DNA from: Colimorpha sp045222295
GTDB taxonomy: Bacteria; Bacteroidota; Bacteroidia; Bacteroidales; P3
Direction: 5' to 3'
Length of the DNA stretch: 64,000 nucleotides
Assembly: GCA_045222295.1 (NCBI GenBank)
Contig: JBGUXP010000003.1
Location: forward strand, 186,001-250,000
The translations under genes were made by a program, and so were the position numbers. Below the pieces are notes generated by a model, which had not been told where the DNA came from, searched no databases, and saw nothing but the letters and a program-made list of their open reading frames with translations. Positions 9,824-17,879 of the stretch are shown in pieces. The number at the start of each line of letters is the position of its first letter. The stretch's first letter is position 1.

Positions 9824-10057
9824 ATGGGATACAAAGAATTTGCCACCAAGACATTCTGGGGTCGCTTCGTCGACGACATGATATTCTTCCTCTTTGTCGA
9901 CATCTTCTATTTCCTCTTTCTCTATGTGGTAAAGTCTTTTAGTTGGGGCGAAGTATTAATCAACCTTGGTATAAACCTCGTTTTATCCCTCGCCTTCGCA
10001 GCCTTTGGCTTTAGCTGGACAAAATTCTACTACAAGGGCATAAATAAGAAAAAATAG
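9824..10057 (+). CDS. Small two-helix membrane protein, unknown function
   Basis: 77 residues. Two hydrophobic segments are visible, about residues 18-37 (MIFFLFVDIFYFLFLYVV) and 43-64 (VLINLGINLVLSLAFAAFGF), with a Lys-rich C-terminal end. I do not recognise the family. The start is 4 bases after pepE, and the gene is followed by a hairpin at 10083-10106, so it should be the last gene of the gyrB-pepE unit. Codon use is less C-ending than in its neighbours. Confidence 0.7.
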   Translation: MGYKEFATKTFWGRFVDDMIFFLFVDIFYFLFLYVVKSFSWGEVLINLGINLVLSLAFAAFGFSWTKFYYKGINKKK

Positions 10058-10082
10058 ACAGCCCATAGAGATAACATTTCAT

Positions 10083-10106
10083 AGCCGTGGGCAAAACCCC
10101 ACGGCT
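10083..10106 (+). terminator. Probable terminator after gyrB-pepE-small protein
   Basis: AGCCGTGGG/CCCACGGCT, 9-bp perfect stem, 6-nt loop. The U-tract is weak (TTAATTATAT). Confidence 0.5.
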
Positions 10107-10129
10107 TAATTATATCACAAAGAAAAACT

Positions 10130-10969
10130 ATGACGAAATATATTGGTGCTCATGTGAGCGCATCGGGGGGCGTGGGAAACGCCATATTGAATGCGGAGGC
10201 CATCGGGGCCAACGCCTTTGCCTTGTTTACCCGCAACCAGCGCAGCTGGGTGAGCAAACCGCTGCCACAACTGGAGATTGACGGATTTAAAGCCTTACTG
10301 ATAGACCGTGGCTTCAAGCCCGAGATGGTGCTGCCGCACGACAGTTACCTAATCAATCTCGGTTCTCCCGACGAAGAGACACTTCAAAAGAGTCGCGCGG
10401 CTTTCCTCGACGAGATGCAGCGGGCACAACAGCTCGGCCTGAAGCTGATGAACTTCCACCCGGGCAGCCACCTCAACCGCATCAGCGAGGAGGAATGCCT
10501 CGACCAGATAGCCCGTGAGGTGAACGCCGCGCTGGCACAGACCGAGGGCGTGACGGCTGTGATTGAGAACACCGCCGGACAGGGCACCAACCTCGGCTGG
10601 AAATTCGAGCATATCGCCCGCATTATCGAGGGCATCGACGACAAGAGCCGCGTGGGTGTATGCATTGACACCTGCCACACCCTCGCGGCAGGCTATGACA
10701 TCTCGACCGAGATGGGCTATAACTTCTGCTTTGAGGAATTTGAACGCATCGTGGGTTTCAAGTACCTCCGCGCCATCCACCTCAACGACAGCAAGAAGGG
10801 AGCCGGCAGCCATGTGGACCGCCACGAGAGCCTAGGTCTCGGCATGATGGGCAAAGAGTTCTTCACCCGCTTCATGCACGACTCCCGATTCGATGATATG
10901 CCCATCATACTGGAGACCCCCGACCCCGCCCGCTGGGCCGAGGAGATTCGCTGGCTACGGAGCTTATGA
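10130..10969 (+). CDS. nfo: Endonuclease IV (AP endonuclease)
   Basis: 279 residues, the usual length. This zinc-dependent enzyme cuts DNA 5' to abasic sites in base excision repair. Family landmarks in order are IGAHVSASGG (N-terminal zinc His), PHDSYLINLGSP, NFHPGSHL, VIENTAGQGTNLG, GVCIDTCHTLAAGYD, HLNDSKKGAGSHVDRHESLG and the end PIILETP. All expected metal ligands appear intact. The stop codon overlaps the ATG of the following lipoprotein gene (ATGA), indicating translational coupling. Confidence 0.96.
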   Translation: MTKYIGAHVSASGGVGNAILNAEAIGANAFALFTRNQRSWVSKPLPQLEIDGFKALLIDRGFKPEMVLPHDSYLINLGSPDEETLQKSRAAFLDEMQRAQQLGLKLMNFHPGSHLNRISEEECLDQIAREVNAALAQTEGVTAVIENTAGQGTNLGWKFEHIARIIEGIDDKSRVGVCIDTCHTLAAGYDISTEMGYNFCFEEFERIVGFKYLRAIHLNDSKKGAGSHVDRHESLGLGMMGKEFFTRFMHDSRFDDMPIILETPDPARWAEEIRWLRSL

Positions 10970-11592
10970 AAAAGAATCTCACCATCCTCGGACTGACAGC
11001 CCTCCTATTGGCTGCCTGCGGTACCCGGCAAGGAACTTGTAATATTGACACTGCGCTGGTATTGACAGAAGACAGCATCCCCTCAAATATTTGTGTAGAA
11101 ATCCGTATGCGGAATGTAATGGGTGTTTGGATGGATTCCACAGGTAAGGTATACCTCAACCACGACTATTTCACCACTCCGCCTCCTCCACCACCACCAG
11201 GCGTAGATAACTATGAGTATGAGGACGACCGCGTGTCTTGCGACATCGCTCATCTGCGTGAAAAGGTGATACACTTCCTCGCCAACCCCGACGATGCCTC
11301 CGACCTGCCTGAGAAGTATATGAAAGACATTCCCCTGCTTGGCAAATACCTTGTAAGCAAGGGAGGTGTGTCGCTGCACACTCTGGAAGGCGCTCCTGTG
11401 GAGGCCATCAACCAAGTACACCACGAGATTGCTGCCGCCGTCATAAGCCTGCGCGACTCCCTCTCTCTCAAAGTCTTCGAGCGGCATTACTGTGAACTCA
11501 CCGACGAGCAAGCCTCCGCCATACGCACCGCTATCCCGTTTTCGGCTTACGACTCCAGCATCAACCGTTTCTATCGAATCAAAAATGACTGA
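10966..11592 (+). CDS. Lipoprotein with an ExbD-like C-terminal region
   Basis: 208 residues. The N-terminus is a lipoprotein signal with lipobox LLAAC, Cys at 18. A seven-proline stretch sits near 76-82. The C-terminal third reads INQVHHEIAAAVISLRDSLSLKVFERHY, then a DEQASAIRTAIP segment. This resembles the periplasmic end of Bacteroidota ExbD proteins, which run like NELRDELA(x)KxFG...LTxEQ...IxxxYP. The ExbD transmembrane anchor is replaced by a lipid anchor, so a role as an accessory or decoy of an ExbB/ExbD/TonB energiser is an inference only. It overlaps nfo by 4 bases and the next gene by 8. Confidence 0.65.
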   Translation: MKKNLTILGLTALLLAACGTRQGTCNIDTALVLTEDSIPSNICVEIRMRNVMGVWMDSTGKVYLNHDYFTTPPPPPPPGVDNYEYEDDRVSCDIAHLREKVIHFLANPDDASDLPEKYMKDIPLLGKYLVSKGGVSLHTLEGAPVEAINQVHHEIAAAVISLRDSLSLKVFERHYCELTDEQASAIRTAIPFSAYDSSINRFYRIKND

Positions 11593-12124
11593 CAAAACGA
11601 ATGGCTGCGCAGCCTGTAATGCCACACGCGCAATGGAACCAAAGGTGCTAGCAGACAATCACGCCCCAGGGCAGTCGTTATTTTTCAACATAATTGACAT
11701 CTCTTCGGCGTTGGTACTAATTGGTGGAGGAATCTATTTGCTCTCCCTTTTCCCCATCGCACCCCTCCCCTCCATACTAATCACCTTGATACCCTGCTAC
11801 TATGGCTATCTCGACCTCGAAGAATTCCTTATTTCCAACTTCGGGCATGAGACGATATCTATTGAACATGAGCACCTCGTGATAAAAAGGAAAGGATACT
11901 TTCTTCGTCGCAGCATGGAAATACCGCTCTCTACTATCCGAAAAATAATATACGATGAGGGAAGAAATCCGTGGTATCCCATTGGGGTATCATTTCCCGA
12001 GCACCTTCGTGTGTACTATGGAGACAGCCGATTTCTCTCCACACGTTTCGGGCTAAACATGCCCATTGGTGAGCAAGGAGTCCTGACAAACAGAATTATG
12101 AAACAAGTAAACAAATACAAATAA
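11585..12124 (+). CDS. Membrane protein with PH-like C-terminal domain, unknown function
   Basis: 179 residues from the ATG at 11585, which overlaps the previous stop by 8 bases; a longer in-frame reading begins inside the upstream gene and is not favoured. It has an N-terminal stretch with CAAC, then two adjacent hydrophobic segments at about 34-52 and 57-75. A soluble beta-rich region follows (ETISIEHEHLVIKRKGYFLRRS, then IPLSTIRKIIYDEGRNPWYP), looking like the bacterial PH-like domains that follow a two-helix anchor. No specific family name can be given. Confidence 0.65.
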   Translation: MTDKTNGCAACNATRAMEPKVLADNHAPGQSLFFNIIDISSALVLIGGGIYLLSLFPIAPLPSILITLIPCYYGYLDLEEFLISNFGHETISIEHEHLVIKRKGYFLRRSMEIPLSTIRKIIYDEGRNPWYPIGVSFPEHLRVYYGDSRFLSTRFGLNMPIGEQGVLTNRIMKQVNKYK

Positions 12125-12126
12125 CG

Positions 12127-12825
12127 ATGACACTACACCCCGACACCCTGCCGTTCCTGCAGGAGCTGACGATGAACAACAACCGACCGTGGTTCAATGA
12201 TAATAAGAGCCGCTGGATTGCCATCAAAGAGCAGTTCGAGGCTTTCACTCAGGCCTTGATTGACGAGATGGTGAAGTACGACGACACGCTGGTGGGCTTG
12301 ACCCCGAAGAACTCGGTCTACCGCATCTACCGCGACACGCGCTTCTCGCCCGACAAAACACCCTACAAAACCCATATCGCCTGCTTCCTCAGCAGCTGGG
12401 GTCCCAAGAACAGCGGTGTGCCAGGCTACTACTTCCAGCTGGGCACCGAGGAGTCCTACGGACTGAAAGGCACCTGCAATCTCGGCGGCGGCATCTTCAT
12501 GCCCACGCCCGAGGCCCTCAACGCCATCCGTCAGGAGATATTCTACTGCACCGACGAGTTCCTCGCCATCATCAACAACCCCACCTACAAGCGCTACTTC
12601 GGCAATGAATTCTTCACCATGAAGAAACTGCAGCGCGTCCCCAAGGGATATCCCGCCGACTGGGAACATGCGGAGCTCTTGAAATACAAAGACTACTGCA
12701 CCGCCCATACTATGCCAGAAAAGCTCCTCGGGAGTGAGAAGCTTTTCGATGAGGTTTTAAAAGTATGGAAGGCCAGCGTGCCGTTGAATCGTTTCGTACA
12801 GCGCGCGATGGAAGACATCAAGTAA
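12127..12825 (+). CDS. DUF2461 family protein
   Basis: 232 residues, close to the family norm. It starts with the diagnostic FLQELTMNNNRPWFNDNKSRW, followed by PKNSVYRIYRDTRFSPDKTPYKTHI, the DUF2461 (TIGR02453) core. The function is unknown and no signal peptide is present. It is the last gene of the nfo-lipoprotein-membrane protein series, 2 bases after the previous stop. Its 3' end overlaps the convergent transporter gene by 8 bases, so neither gene has a terminator of its own there. Confidence 0.9.
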   Translation: MTLHPDTLPFLQELTMNNNRPWFNDNKSRWIAIKEQFEAFTQALIDEMVKYDDTLVGLTPKNSVYRIYRDTRFSPDKTPYKTHIACFLSSWGPKNSGVPGYYFQLGTEESYGLKGTCNLGGGIFMPTPEALNAIRQEIFYCTDEFLAIINNPTYKRYFGNEFFTMKKLQRVPKGYPADWEHAELLKYKDYCTAHTMPEKLLGSEKLFDEVLKVWKASVPLNRFVQRAMEDIK

Positions 12826-14176
12826 AGATTCCTGCCACAAGGCTCACCAGCAATGCTGCGGGAGCCACATATCGGACAAGGATATAGTAGAACACCTTGA
12901 ACCACGAGACCTTCAGCACGCCGTGATTGGAGAGTTCGTCATGGATGTCGTCCTTCTTCATGAACCAGCCGAAGAAGATAATCGTCAGCAAAGCGCAGAT
13001 GGGCGGCAAGTAGGAGCCTGTAAGTTTGTCGAGCCAATCAAAGAATGACATGCCGGCGGGCTTAATGCCATTGAGCAATCCTCCATCGAAGGAGAAGGAT
13101 GCAACTACCGCCACAGCGATGGACACCACAGAAAGGATGATTGCCGAGCGCTTGCGACTCTTGCCATATTCTGCACCCCAAGCCGTCAAAGCCTCGAGCA
13201 ACGAGATTGCCGAGGTCAGTGCCGCCACTGCCAACAGCAGGAAGAAGGCACCGCCGAAGACGATGCTACCAACATTCCCCATTGAGTTAAACACCACGGG
13301 CAGCACATTGAACACCAGTCCTGGGCCACCGGCAGGGTCCTGACCGAAGGCAAAGACCGCCGGGAAGATAGCCACACCCGCCAGTACAGCGATAGCCGTG
13401 TCGCAGACGGTAATCCACATGGCGCTTTTGAATAGACTGTCACTCTTGGGAATATAACTACCATATACAATCATCACGCCCATACCCACGGAGAGCGAAA
13501 ACAGGGCCTGTCCCAGGATGGCCAGCACGCCCTCCCAGGTGAGCAATGAGAAGTCGGGGTGGAACAGATAGTAGAGGCCCTTGGAGGCTCCCGGCAGCGT
13601 CAGCGAGCGCACGCAGAGCAGCAGAACAAGAACCAACAAAATGGGCATCAATATCTTGGAAACTTTCTCAATGCCGTTCTGCACACCACCGAGAATAATC
13701 ACCAGCGTGAGCACCATGAAGATTACCAAGCAAACCACAGGAGCTACAGGCGAAGAAGCGAAGTCGGCGAAATGAGCCGCAAAGCCGTCATTGGCCACCG
13801 TGGACAGCGTACCCGTTACCGACTCCCAGAAGTAGTTCAGCGTCCAGCCCGAGATGACCAAGTAGATGGCCAAGATAAGGAAGCTGGTGATAAGGCCTAA
13901 CAAACCCACATATCGCCAACCTTTGTGCTTGGGACGCAAATCCTCATAAGCCTTCATGGGCGTGCTGCCCGTGCGGCGACCAATCACCAGCTCGCTGAGC
14001 AGCAGCACCATGCCAATGAAGAACACAAAGAAAAGATAGAGGATGATAGCGGCACCACCACCATATTTCCCACAGATGTAGGGGAAACGCCAGATATTGC
14101 CCAAACCGATGGCCGAGCCTGCGGCAGCCATGATTGCACCAAATGAGGATGAAAAACCAGTTTTATTATCTGCCAT
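12818..14176 (-). CDS. Sodium-dependent transporter of the neurotransmitter:sodium symporter (SNF) family
   Basis: 452 residues with about 11-12 membrane segments. The first helix carries the family signature GSAIGLGNIWRFPYICGKYGGGA (roughly residues 21-43), which forms the Na+ and substrate sites, and a charged Arg follows at the expected place. Prokaryotic members such as LeuT, TnaT and MhsT take up amino acids together with Na+, so amino-acid uptake is the likely role; the substrate cannot be read. Length fits bacterial members. A terminator separates it from the MFS gene upstream on the same strand, and its 3' end overlaps the DUF2461 gene by 8 bases. Confidence 0.92.
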   Translation of the reverse strand: MADNKTGFSSSFGAIMAAAGSAIGLGNIWRFPYICGKYGGGAAIILYLFFVFFIGMVLLLSELVIGRRTGSTPMKAYEDLRPKHKGWRYVGLLGLITSFLILAIYLVISGWTLNYFWESVTGTLSTVANDGFAAHFADFASSPVAPVVCLVIFMVLTLVIILGGVQNGIEKVSKILMPILLVLVLLLCVRSLTLPGASKGLYYLFHPDFSLLTWEGVLAILGQALFSLSVGMGVMIVYGSYIPKSDSLFKSAMWITVCDTAIAVLAGVAIFPAVFAFGQDPAGGPGLVFNVLPVVFNSMGNVGSIVFGGAFFLLLAVAALTSAISLLEALTAWGAEYGKSRKRSAIILSVVSIAVAVVASFSFDGGLLNGIKPAGMSFFDWLDKLTGSYLPPICALLTIIFFGWFMKKDDIHDELSNHGVLKVSWFKVFYYILVRYVAPAALLVSLVAGIFT

Positions 14177-14201
14177 AAAAAAAATAGTTTGTAAAAATGC
14201 A

Positions 14202-14223
14202 GAGACGCGCCGGAGCGCGTCTC
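14202..14223 (-). terminator. Terminator after the MFS transporter
   Basis: GAGACGCGC/GCGCGTCTC perfect 9-bp stem with loop of 4. On the minus strand it is followed by TGCATTTTT. It lies 25 bases after the stop at 14248. Confidence 0.75.
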
Positions 14224-14247
14224 CACAAATATTTATTCAATAAATAA

Positions 14248-15879
14248 TTATTCAGCCTTGATGTTAGGCTCCTCAAGTCCATAACCTTTGCTCTTGTCAA
14301 CTGATTTGAGGTAGACCGAGATAAGCAGAGCAGCAATACCTAGGGCAGCCAACATCACCAGTGCCCAGGTGTAGTCGAGCTCGTGGGCGGCGGTACCTTC
14401 AACATTGGTCTTGTTGAGGACAATACCGATGAGGGCAGGGAACAGGCCAAGGCCAATGTTCTGAATCCAGAAGATGGCGGCATAGGCGGAACCAATAATC
14501 TTCTCGTCAACCAGTTTTGGCACTGAGGGCCACAGAGCGGCAGGCACCAGCGAGAAGCTTGCACCGAGCACAAGGATGGTAACATAAGCCACGACGGTAC
14601 CCCCCACAGCATTGCCCTTAAAGGCAGGCAGGACGAAAGCGAAGGTGAGGTGGCAGATGACAAGCAGAATGGAACCGAGCATGAGCATGGAAGCAGCTTT
14701 ACCCTTGTGGTCGACATAGTTGCCGAGAATGGGGGTGATGGCCACAGCCAACAGCGGGAACACGGCGAAGATGGTCTCGGCGGTGCCACGCATGTAACCC
14801 ATGTAGCAGTAAACAACGAGGGCAACAATGGCGATAGCCATGAGACCATATTTCAGACCTTTGTTGGACTTGATAAAGTTACTTGAGAAGGAACCGGCAG
14901 CCACAACGAGCATCAGCGCATACTGCACCCAGGTCACCGACTCGCCAGCCCAATAGGTGCCTTCGGCGGCGGGGTTGAGGGTCAAGTTGCACTGCAGCAT
15001 ATTGACGGCATATTTCTGGAAGGGGAAGATAGCGCTGTAGTAGAGCACGCAGAGCAGAGCCACCAGCCAGAATCCGAGGCTGGAGAAAATCTTGCCAAGA
15101 TCGCTGATTTTGAAGGGATCGTCCTTTTCTTCGGCCTCACCGGTCTGACCGTCAAGTTTCTTGTCCATGAAGAAGTAGACGACGAACATCATGAGAGCAA
15201 TGCAAAGCAGCACAACACCAAAGGCAACAGAACGTGAAACGCTGACCTCGCCGCCCATTTTGGCAAAGAAGGGACTAAAAATCATGCAGGTGGCAACACC
15301 CAGACGGGCGAGAGCCATCTCACTACCCATGGCCAAAGCGGTCTCACGACCCTTAAACCACTTCACAATACCGCGGCTCACCGTGATGCCAGCCATTTCA
15401 CAGCCACAACCAAACAGCATGAAGCCGCAGGCTGCCAACTTTGCCGAAGCAGGCATGCCTTCGGCGAACGGGAAGATGGTACCAACAATGGGAATCTGAC
15501 CGTCCCAGTTGAGGTGATTGGTGAACCACTGCTCGAGGCCGGTGCCGACAAAGCTGTCGCTACAGGCATAGAACTTGATGATACCGCCCACCAACATCAC
15601 AGCACCCGAAAGGACGGCAGTGAAACGTACACCCATCTTGTCGAGGATGATACCGGCAAAAATGAGGAAGAACACATAAACGTTGAGGAACACCTCGGCA
15701 CCCTGCATGCGACCAAAGGACTCGCTGTCCCATCCGCGGGTCTCCTGCATCAAATCCTTGATAGGTGACAAAATGTCCATGAATACATAGCTGCAGAACA
15801 TGGCCAATGCCAATAGCAGCAGAGCTGTCCAGCGCATTCCAGCGCTGTCTCTCAGAGTTTTAATACTAGTCTGTGTCAT
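14248..15879 (-). CDS. Major facilitator superfamily transporter, MFSD1-like
   Basis: 543 residues with 12 or more predicted membrane segments and a charged central loop (DKKLDGQTGEAEEKDDPFKISD, residues ~245-266). The second half has a characteristic segment LVPAALWPSVPKLVDEKIIGSAYAAIFWIQNIGLGLFPALIG that resembles the MFSD1 branch, known in animals as a lysosomal dipeptide exporter. Many Bacteroidota genomes carry such proteins as MFS transporter. Peptide or organic anion transport is possible but not shown. A TATTTTTG -7 box lies at 15917-15924 on the minus strand, 38 bases before the ATG. Confidence 0.88.
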   Translation of the reverse strand: MTQTSIKTLRDSAGMRWTALLLLALAMFCSYVFMDILSPIKDLMQETRGWDSESFGRMQGAEVFLNVYVFFLIFAGIILDKMGVRFTAVLSGAVMLVGGIIKFYACSDSFVGTGLEQWFTNHLNWDGQIPIVGTIFPFAEGMPASAKLAACGFMLFGCGCEMAGITVSRGIVKWFKGRETALAMGSEMALARLGVATCMIFSPFFAKMGGEVSVSRSVAFGVVLLCIALMMFVVYFFMDKKLDGQTGEAEEKDDPFKISDLGKIFSSLGFWLVALLCVLYYSAIFPFQKYAVNMLQCNLTLNPAAEGTYWAGESVTWVQYALMLVVAAGSFSSNFIKSNKGLKYGLMAIAIVALVVYCYMGYMRGTAETIFAVFPLLAVAITPILGNYVDHKGKAASMLMLGSILLVICHLTFAFVLPAFKGNAVGGTVVAYVTILVLGASFSLVPAALWPSVPKLVDEKIIGSAYAAIFWIQNIGLGLFPALIGIVLNKTNVEGTAAHELDYTWALVMLAALGIAALLISVYLKSVDKSKGYGLEEPNIKAE

Positions 15880-15916
15880 ACTATTTATAATTTAATTAAT
15901 ATTCAAAACAGATTTG

Positions 15917-15924
15917 CAAAAATA
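15917..15924 (-). promoter_or_regulatory. -7 box for the MFS gene
   Basis: TATTTTTG on the minus strand, exact TAnnTTTG, 38 bases upstream of the ATG at 15879. No convincing -33 box is seen. Confidence 0.5.
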
Positions 15925-15986
15925 CAAATAAAAAATGACATATCAGTGACAAATTAAAAAAAAGTTAACATAAAACACCTACGAAA

Positions 15987-16056
15987 ACCTTACCAATACC
16001 CTACCAACTCCTACCGTGGTAGGAGTTGATAAGGCGTTGATAAGGTGTTGATAAGT
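15987..16056. repeat. Dispersed palindromic repeat, copy A
   Basis: Core CAACTCCTACC (16005-16015), GT, GGTAGGAGTTG (16018-16028): 11-bp perfect arms. It is followed by three copies of GTTGATAAG(G) at 16025, 16036 and 16047, an exact 11-bp period. On the left it is preceded by CTTACCAATACCC. Copies B to E lie at 24638, 36945, 48991 and 63111. Confidence 0.85.
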
Positions 16057-16124
16057 GGTTATCAGCCGGTTGAGGTTTTGTGGCCCGGAGGCAATATTTA
16101 CCCTTTTTTAACGTTATTAAAAAT

Positions 16125-16514
16125 ATGGAATATATCTTTGAGAACAGGGACATCGTCCGCGATTACGAATGTGACATCCAAGGAATTGTAAACAACGCCA
16201 ACTATCAGCATTACATGGAGCATTCGCGCCATCTGTATGTGATGGACCGCGGGGTGAGCTTCGCGCAGCTGCACGAAGAGGGCATCGATGTGGTGGTGGC
16301 GCGGTTCGAGATTGCCTACAAGGTGCCACTGCGTCCCTGCGACGAATACATCTGCCGTCTGCGACCGGTGAAGGAGGGCATCCGCTATGTGTTCCACCAG
16401 GCCATCTTCCGCGCAAGCGACAACAAACTCTGCTGCCAGGCGAAAGTGGACTGCGTAGCAATGAAAGAAGGCCGGCTTATGGCCGGCCTCCCTGAATTGG
16501 ATGCGTTGTTGTAA
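16125..16514 (+). CDS. Acyl-CoA thioesterase, hot-dog fold (4HBT/YbgC type)
   Basis: 129 residues from the ATG at 16125 (MEYIFENRD); an upstream ATG at 16080 would add an untypical extension. Family members hydrolyse acyl-CoA or acyl-ACP thioesters. The active-site segment DIQGIVNNANYQHYMEHSRH matches the YbgC/FcbC pattern DxxGIVxxxxYxxYxExxR, with Asp at about 12. The next helix ends in a stretch on beta strands typical of the fold (VVARFEIAYKVPLRPCDEY). Substrate unknown. It stands alone: the repeat copy A is upstream, and tyrS converges 3 bases after its stop. Confidence 0.88.
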   Translation: MEYIFENRDIVRDYECDIQGIVNNANYQHYMEHSRHLYVMDRGVSFAQLHEEGIDVVVARFEIAYKVPLRPCDEYICRLRPVKEGIRYVFHQAIFRASDNKLCCQAKVDCVAMKEGRLMAGLPELDALL

Positions 16515-16517
16515 GCG

Positions 16518-17795
16518 CTATTCTACGTTGAGAATGTAGTAGTTTTTCTTGCCTTTTTGGACGAGGATGCAGCCGCTGGCGAGGATGTCAGTGGCAGTGA
16601 GGGTGCAGCCTTCGGCGACCTTCTGCTTGTTCACACTGATGCTGTTCTGCTTCAATTCGCGGCGTATCTCACCCTTGCTGGCAAACATGCCCACCTCGGC
16701 AGCGAGGTCGACGAGCGAGGCGCCAGCCTCGATGGTGGCACGGCTCACCGTATACTGCGGCACGCCGTCGAAGACACTCAGCAGGGTGTCACGGTCGAGG
16801 CTGTTGAGCTGCTCGGTAGTAGCCTTGCCGAAGAGGAGCTCGCTGGCGGCGATGGCGGTGTTGTATGCTTCTTCGCCATGCACACGCACGGTAATATCCT
16901 TGGCGAGGGATTTCTGCAGTATGCGCTGCTCGGGGGCTTCAGCATGCTGCTTTTCCAGAGCCTCTATCTCCTCGCGGGAGAGGAGCGTAAAGATGCGGAT
17001 GTACTTGGCGGTATCAACATCCGAGCAGTTGAGCCAGAACTGGTAGAACTTGTAGGGGCTGGTCTTGGCGGGGTCGAGCCATACGTTGCCTCCCTCGGTC
17101 TTTCCGAACTTGGTGCCGTCGGCTTTGGTGATGAGCGGGCAGGTAAGGGCAAATGCCTCGCCGCCTTCCATGCGGCGGATAAGCTCGGTGCCGGTGGTGA
17201 TGTTGCCCCACTGGTCGCTGCCACCCATCTGGAGCTTGCAGCCCTTGGTGCGATAGAGGGTAAGGAAGTCGTAGCCCTGCAGCAACTGGTAGCTGAACTC
17301 GGTGAACGAGATACCCGTCTCCATGCGTTTCTTCACGCTGTCCTTAGTCATCATATAATTCACCGTGATGTGCTTGCCCACGTCGCGAATAAAGTCCAGG
17401 AAGAGGTAGTCCTTCATCCAGTCGTAGTTGTTGCAAATCTCGGCTCCATTGACGGGGTTGTCGAAGTCGAGGAAACGCTCGAGCTGGTGTCGGATGCACT
17501 GTACATTATGTTGGATCTCCTCAACGGTAAGGAGTTTTCTCTCTTGAGCCTTGAAGGAGGGGTCTCCGATCATGCCTGTAGCGCCACCCACGACGGCCAG
17601 GGGCTTGTGGCCAGCCATCTGGAGGTGTTTAAGGAGCATGATGGAGACGAGGTGACCAATATGGAGTGAGTCGGCCGTGGGGTCGATACCCACATAGGCG
17701 GTAGTGAATTCTTTGCGGAGTTGTTCTTCTGTGCCGGGCATGATATCGTGAATCATGCCACGCCATTTCAATTCTTCTACTAGATTTGTGTTCAT
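16518..17795 (-). CDS. tyrS: Tyrosyl-tRNA synthetase
   Basis: 425 residues. Charges tRNA-Tyr. Class I landmarks are HIGH at 45-48 (DSLHIGHLVS) and a KMSKS counterpart in TKFGKTEGG. The Tyr-recognition region YQLLQGYDF and GGSDQWGNITTG are present. The C-terminal ~70 residues form an S4 RNA-binding domain (ASLVDLAAEVGMFASKGEIRREL). Length fits the bacterial TyrS form. Only 3 bases separate it from the convergent thioesterase gene. Upstream is the terminator of the large T9SS gene, so tyrS should have its own promoter inside the 85-base gap. Confidence 0.96.
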   Translation of the reverse strand: MNTNLVEELKWRGMIHDIMPGTEEQLRKEFTTAYVGIDPTADSLHIGHLVSIMLLKHLQMAGHKPLAVVGGATGMIGDPSFKAQERKLLTVEEIQHNVQCIRHQLERFLDFDNPVNGAEICNNYDWMKDYLFLDFIRDVGKHITVNYMMTKDSVKKRMETGISFTEFSYQLLQGYDFLTLYRTKGCKLQMGGSDQWGNITTGTELIRRMEGGEAFALTCPLITKADGTKFGKTEGGNVWLDPAKTSPYKFYQFWLNCSDVDTAKYIRIFTLLSREEIEALEKQHAEAPEQRILQKSLAKDITVRVHGEEAYNTAIAASELLFGKATTEQLNSLDRDTLLSVFDGVPQYTVSRATIEAGASLVDLAAEVGMFASKGEIRRELKQNSISVNKQKVAEGCTLTATDILASGCILVQKGKKNYYILNVE

Positions 17796-17826
17796 CTATA
17801 TATATTAATATGTATTCAATTAATAT

Positions 17827-17866
17827 AAAAGAGGTGCTGTCCTTTCGGGCGGCACCTCTTTTTTTG
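17827..17866 (-). terminator. Terminator after the type A T9SS cargo gene
   Basis: AAGAGGTGC...GCACCTCTT with interior CC/GG pairs forms a 13-14-bp stem with few mismatches. T-rich tracts occur on both sides, so it could act in both directions. It lies about 15 bases after the minus-strand stop at 17880. Confidence 0.75.
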
Positions 17867-17879
17867 TTTAAACGCCCGA

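Noticed and set aside
8224..9903. 559-codon open frame on the minus strand across gyrB and pepE
   Set aside because: It is the shadow of strongly C/G-ending codons in gyrB and pepE; its translation is low-complexity His/Val/Gly-rich and matches nothing.
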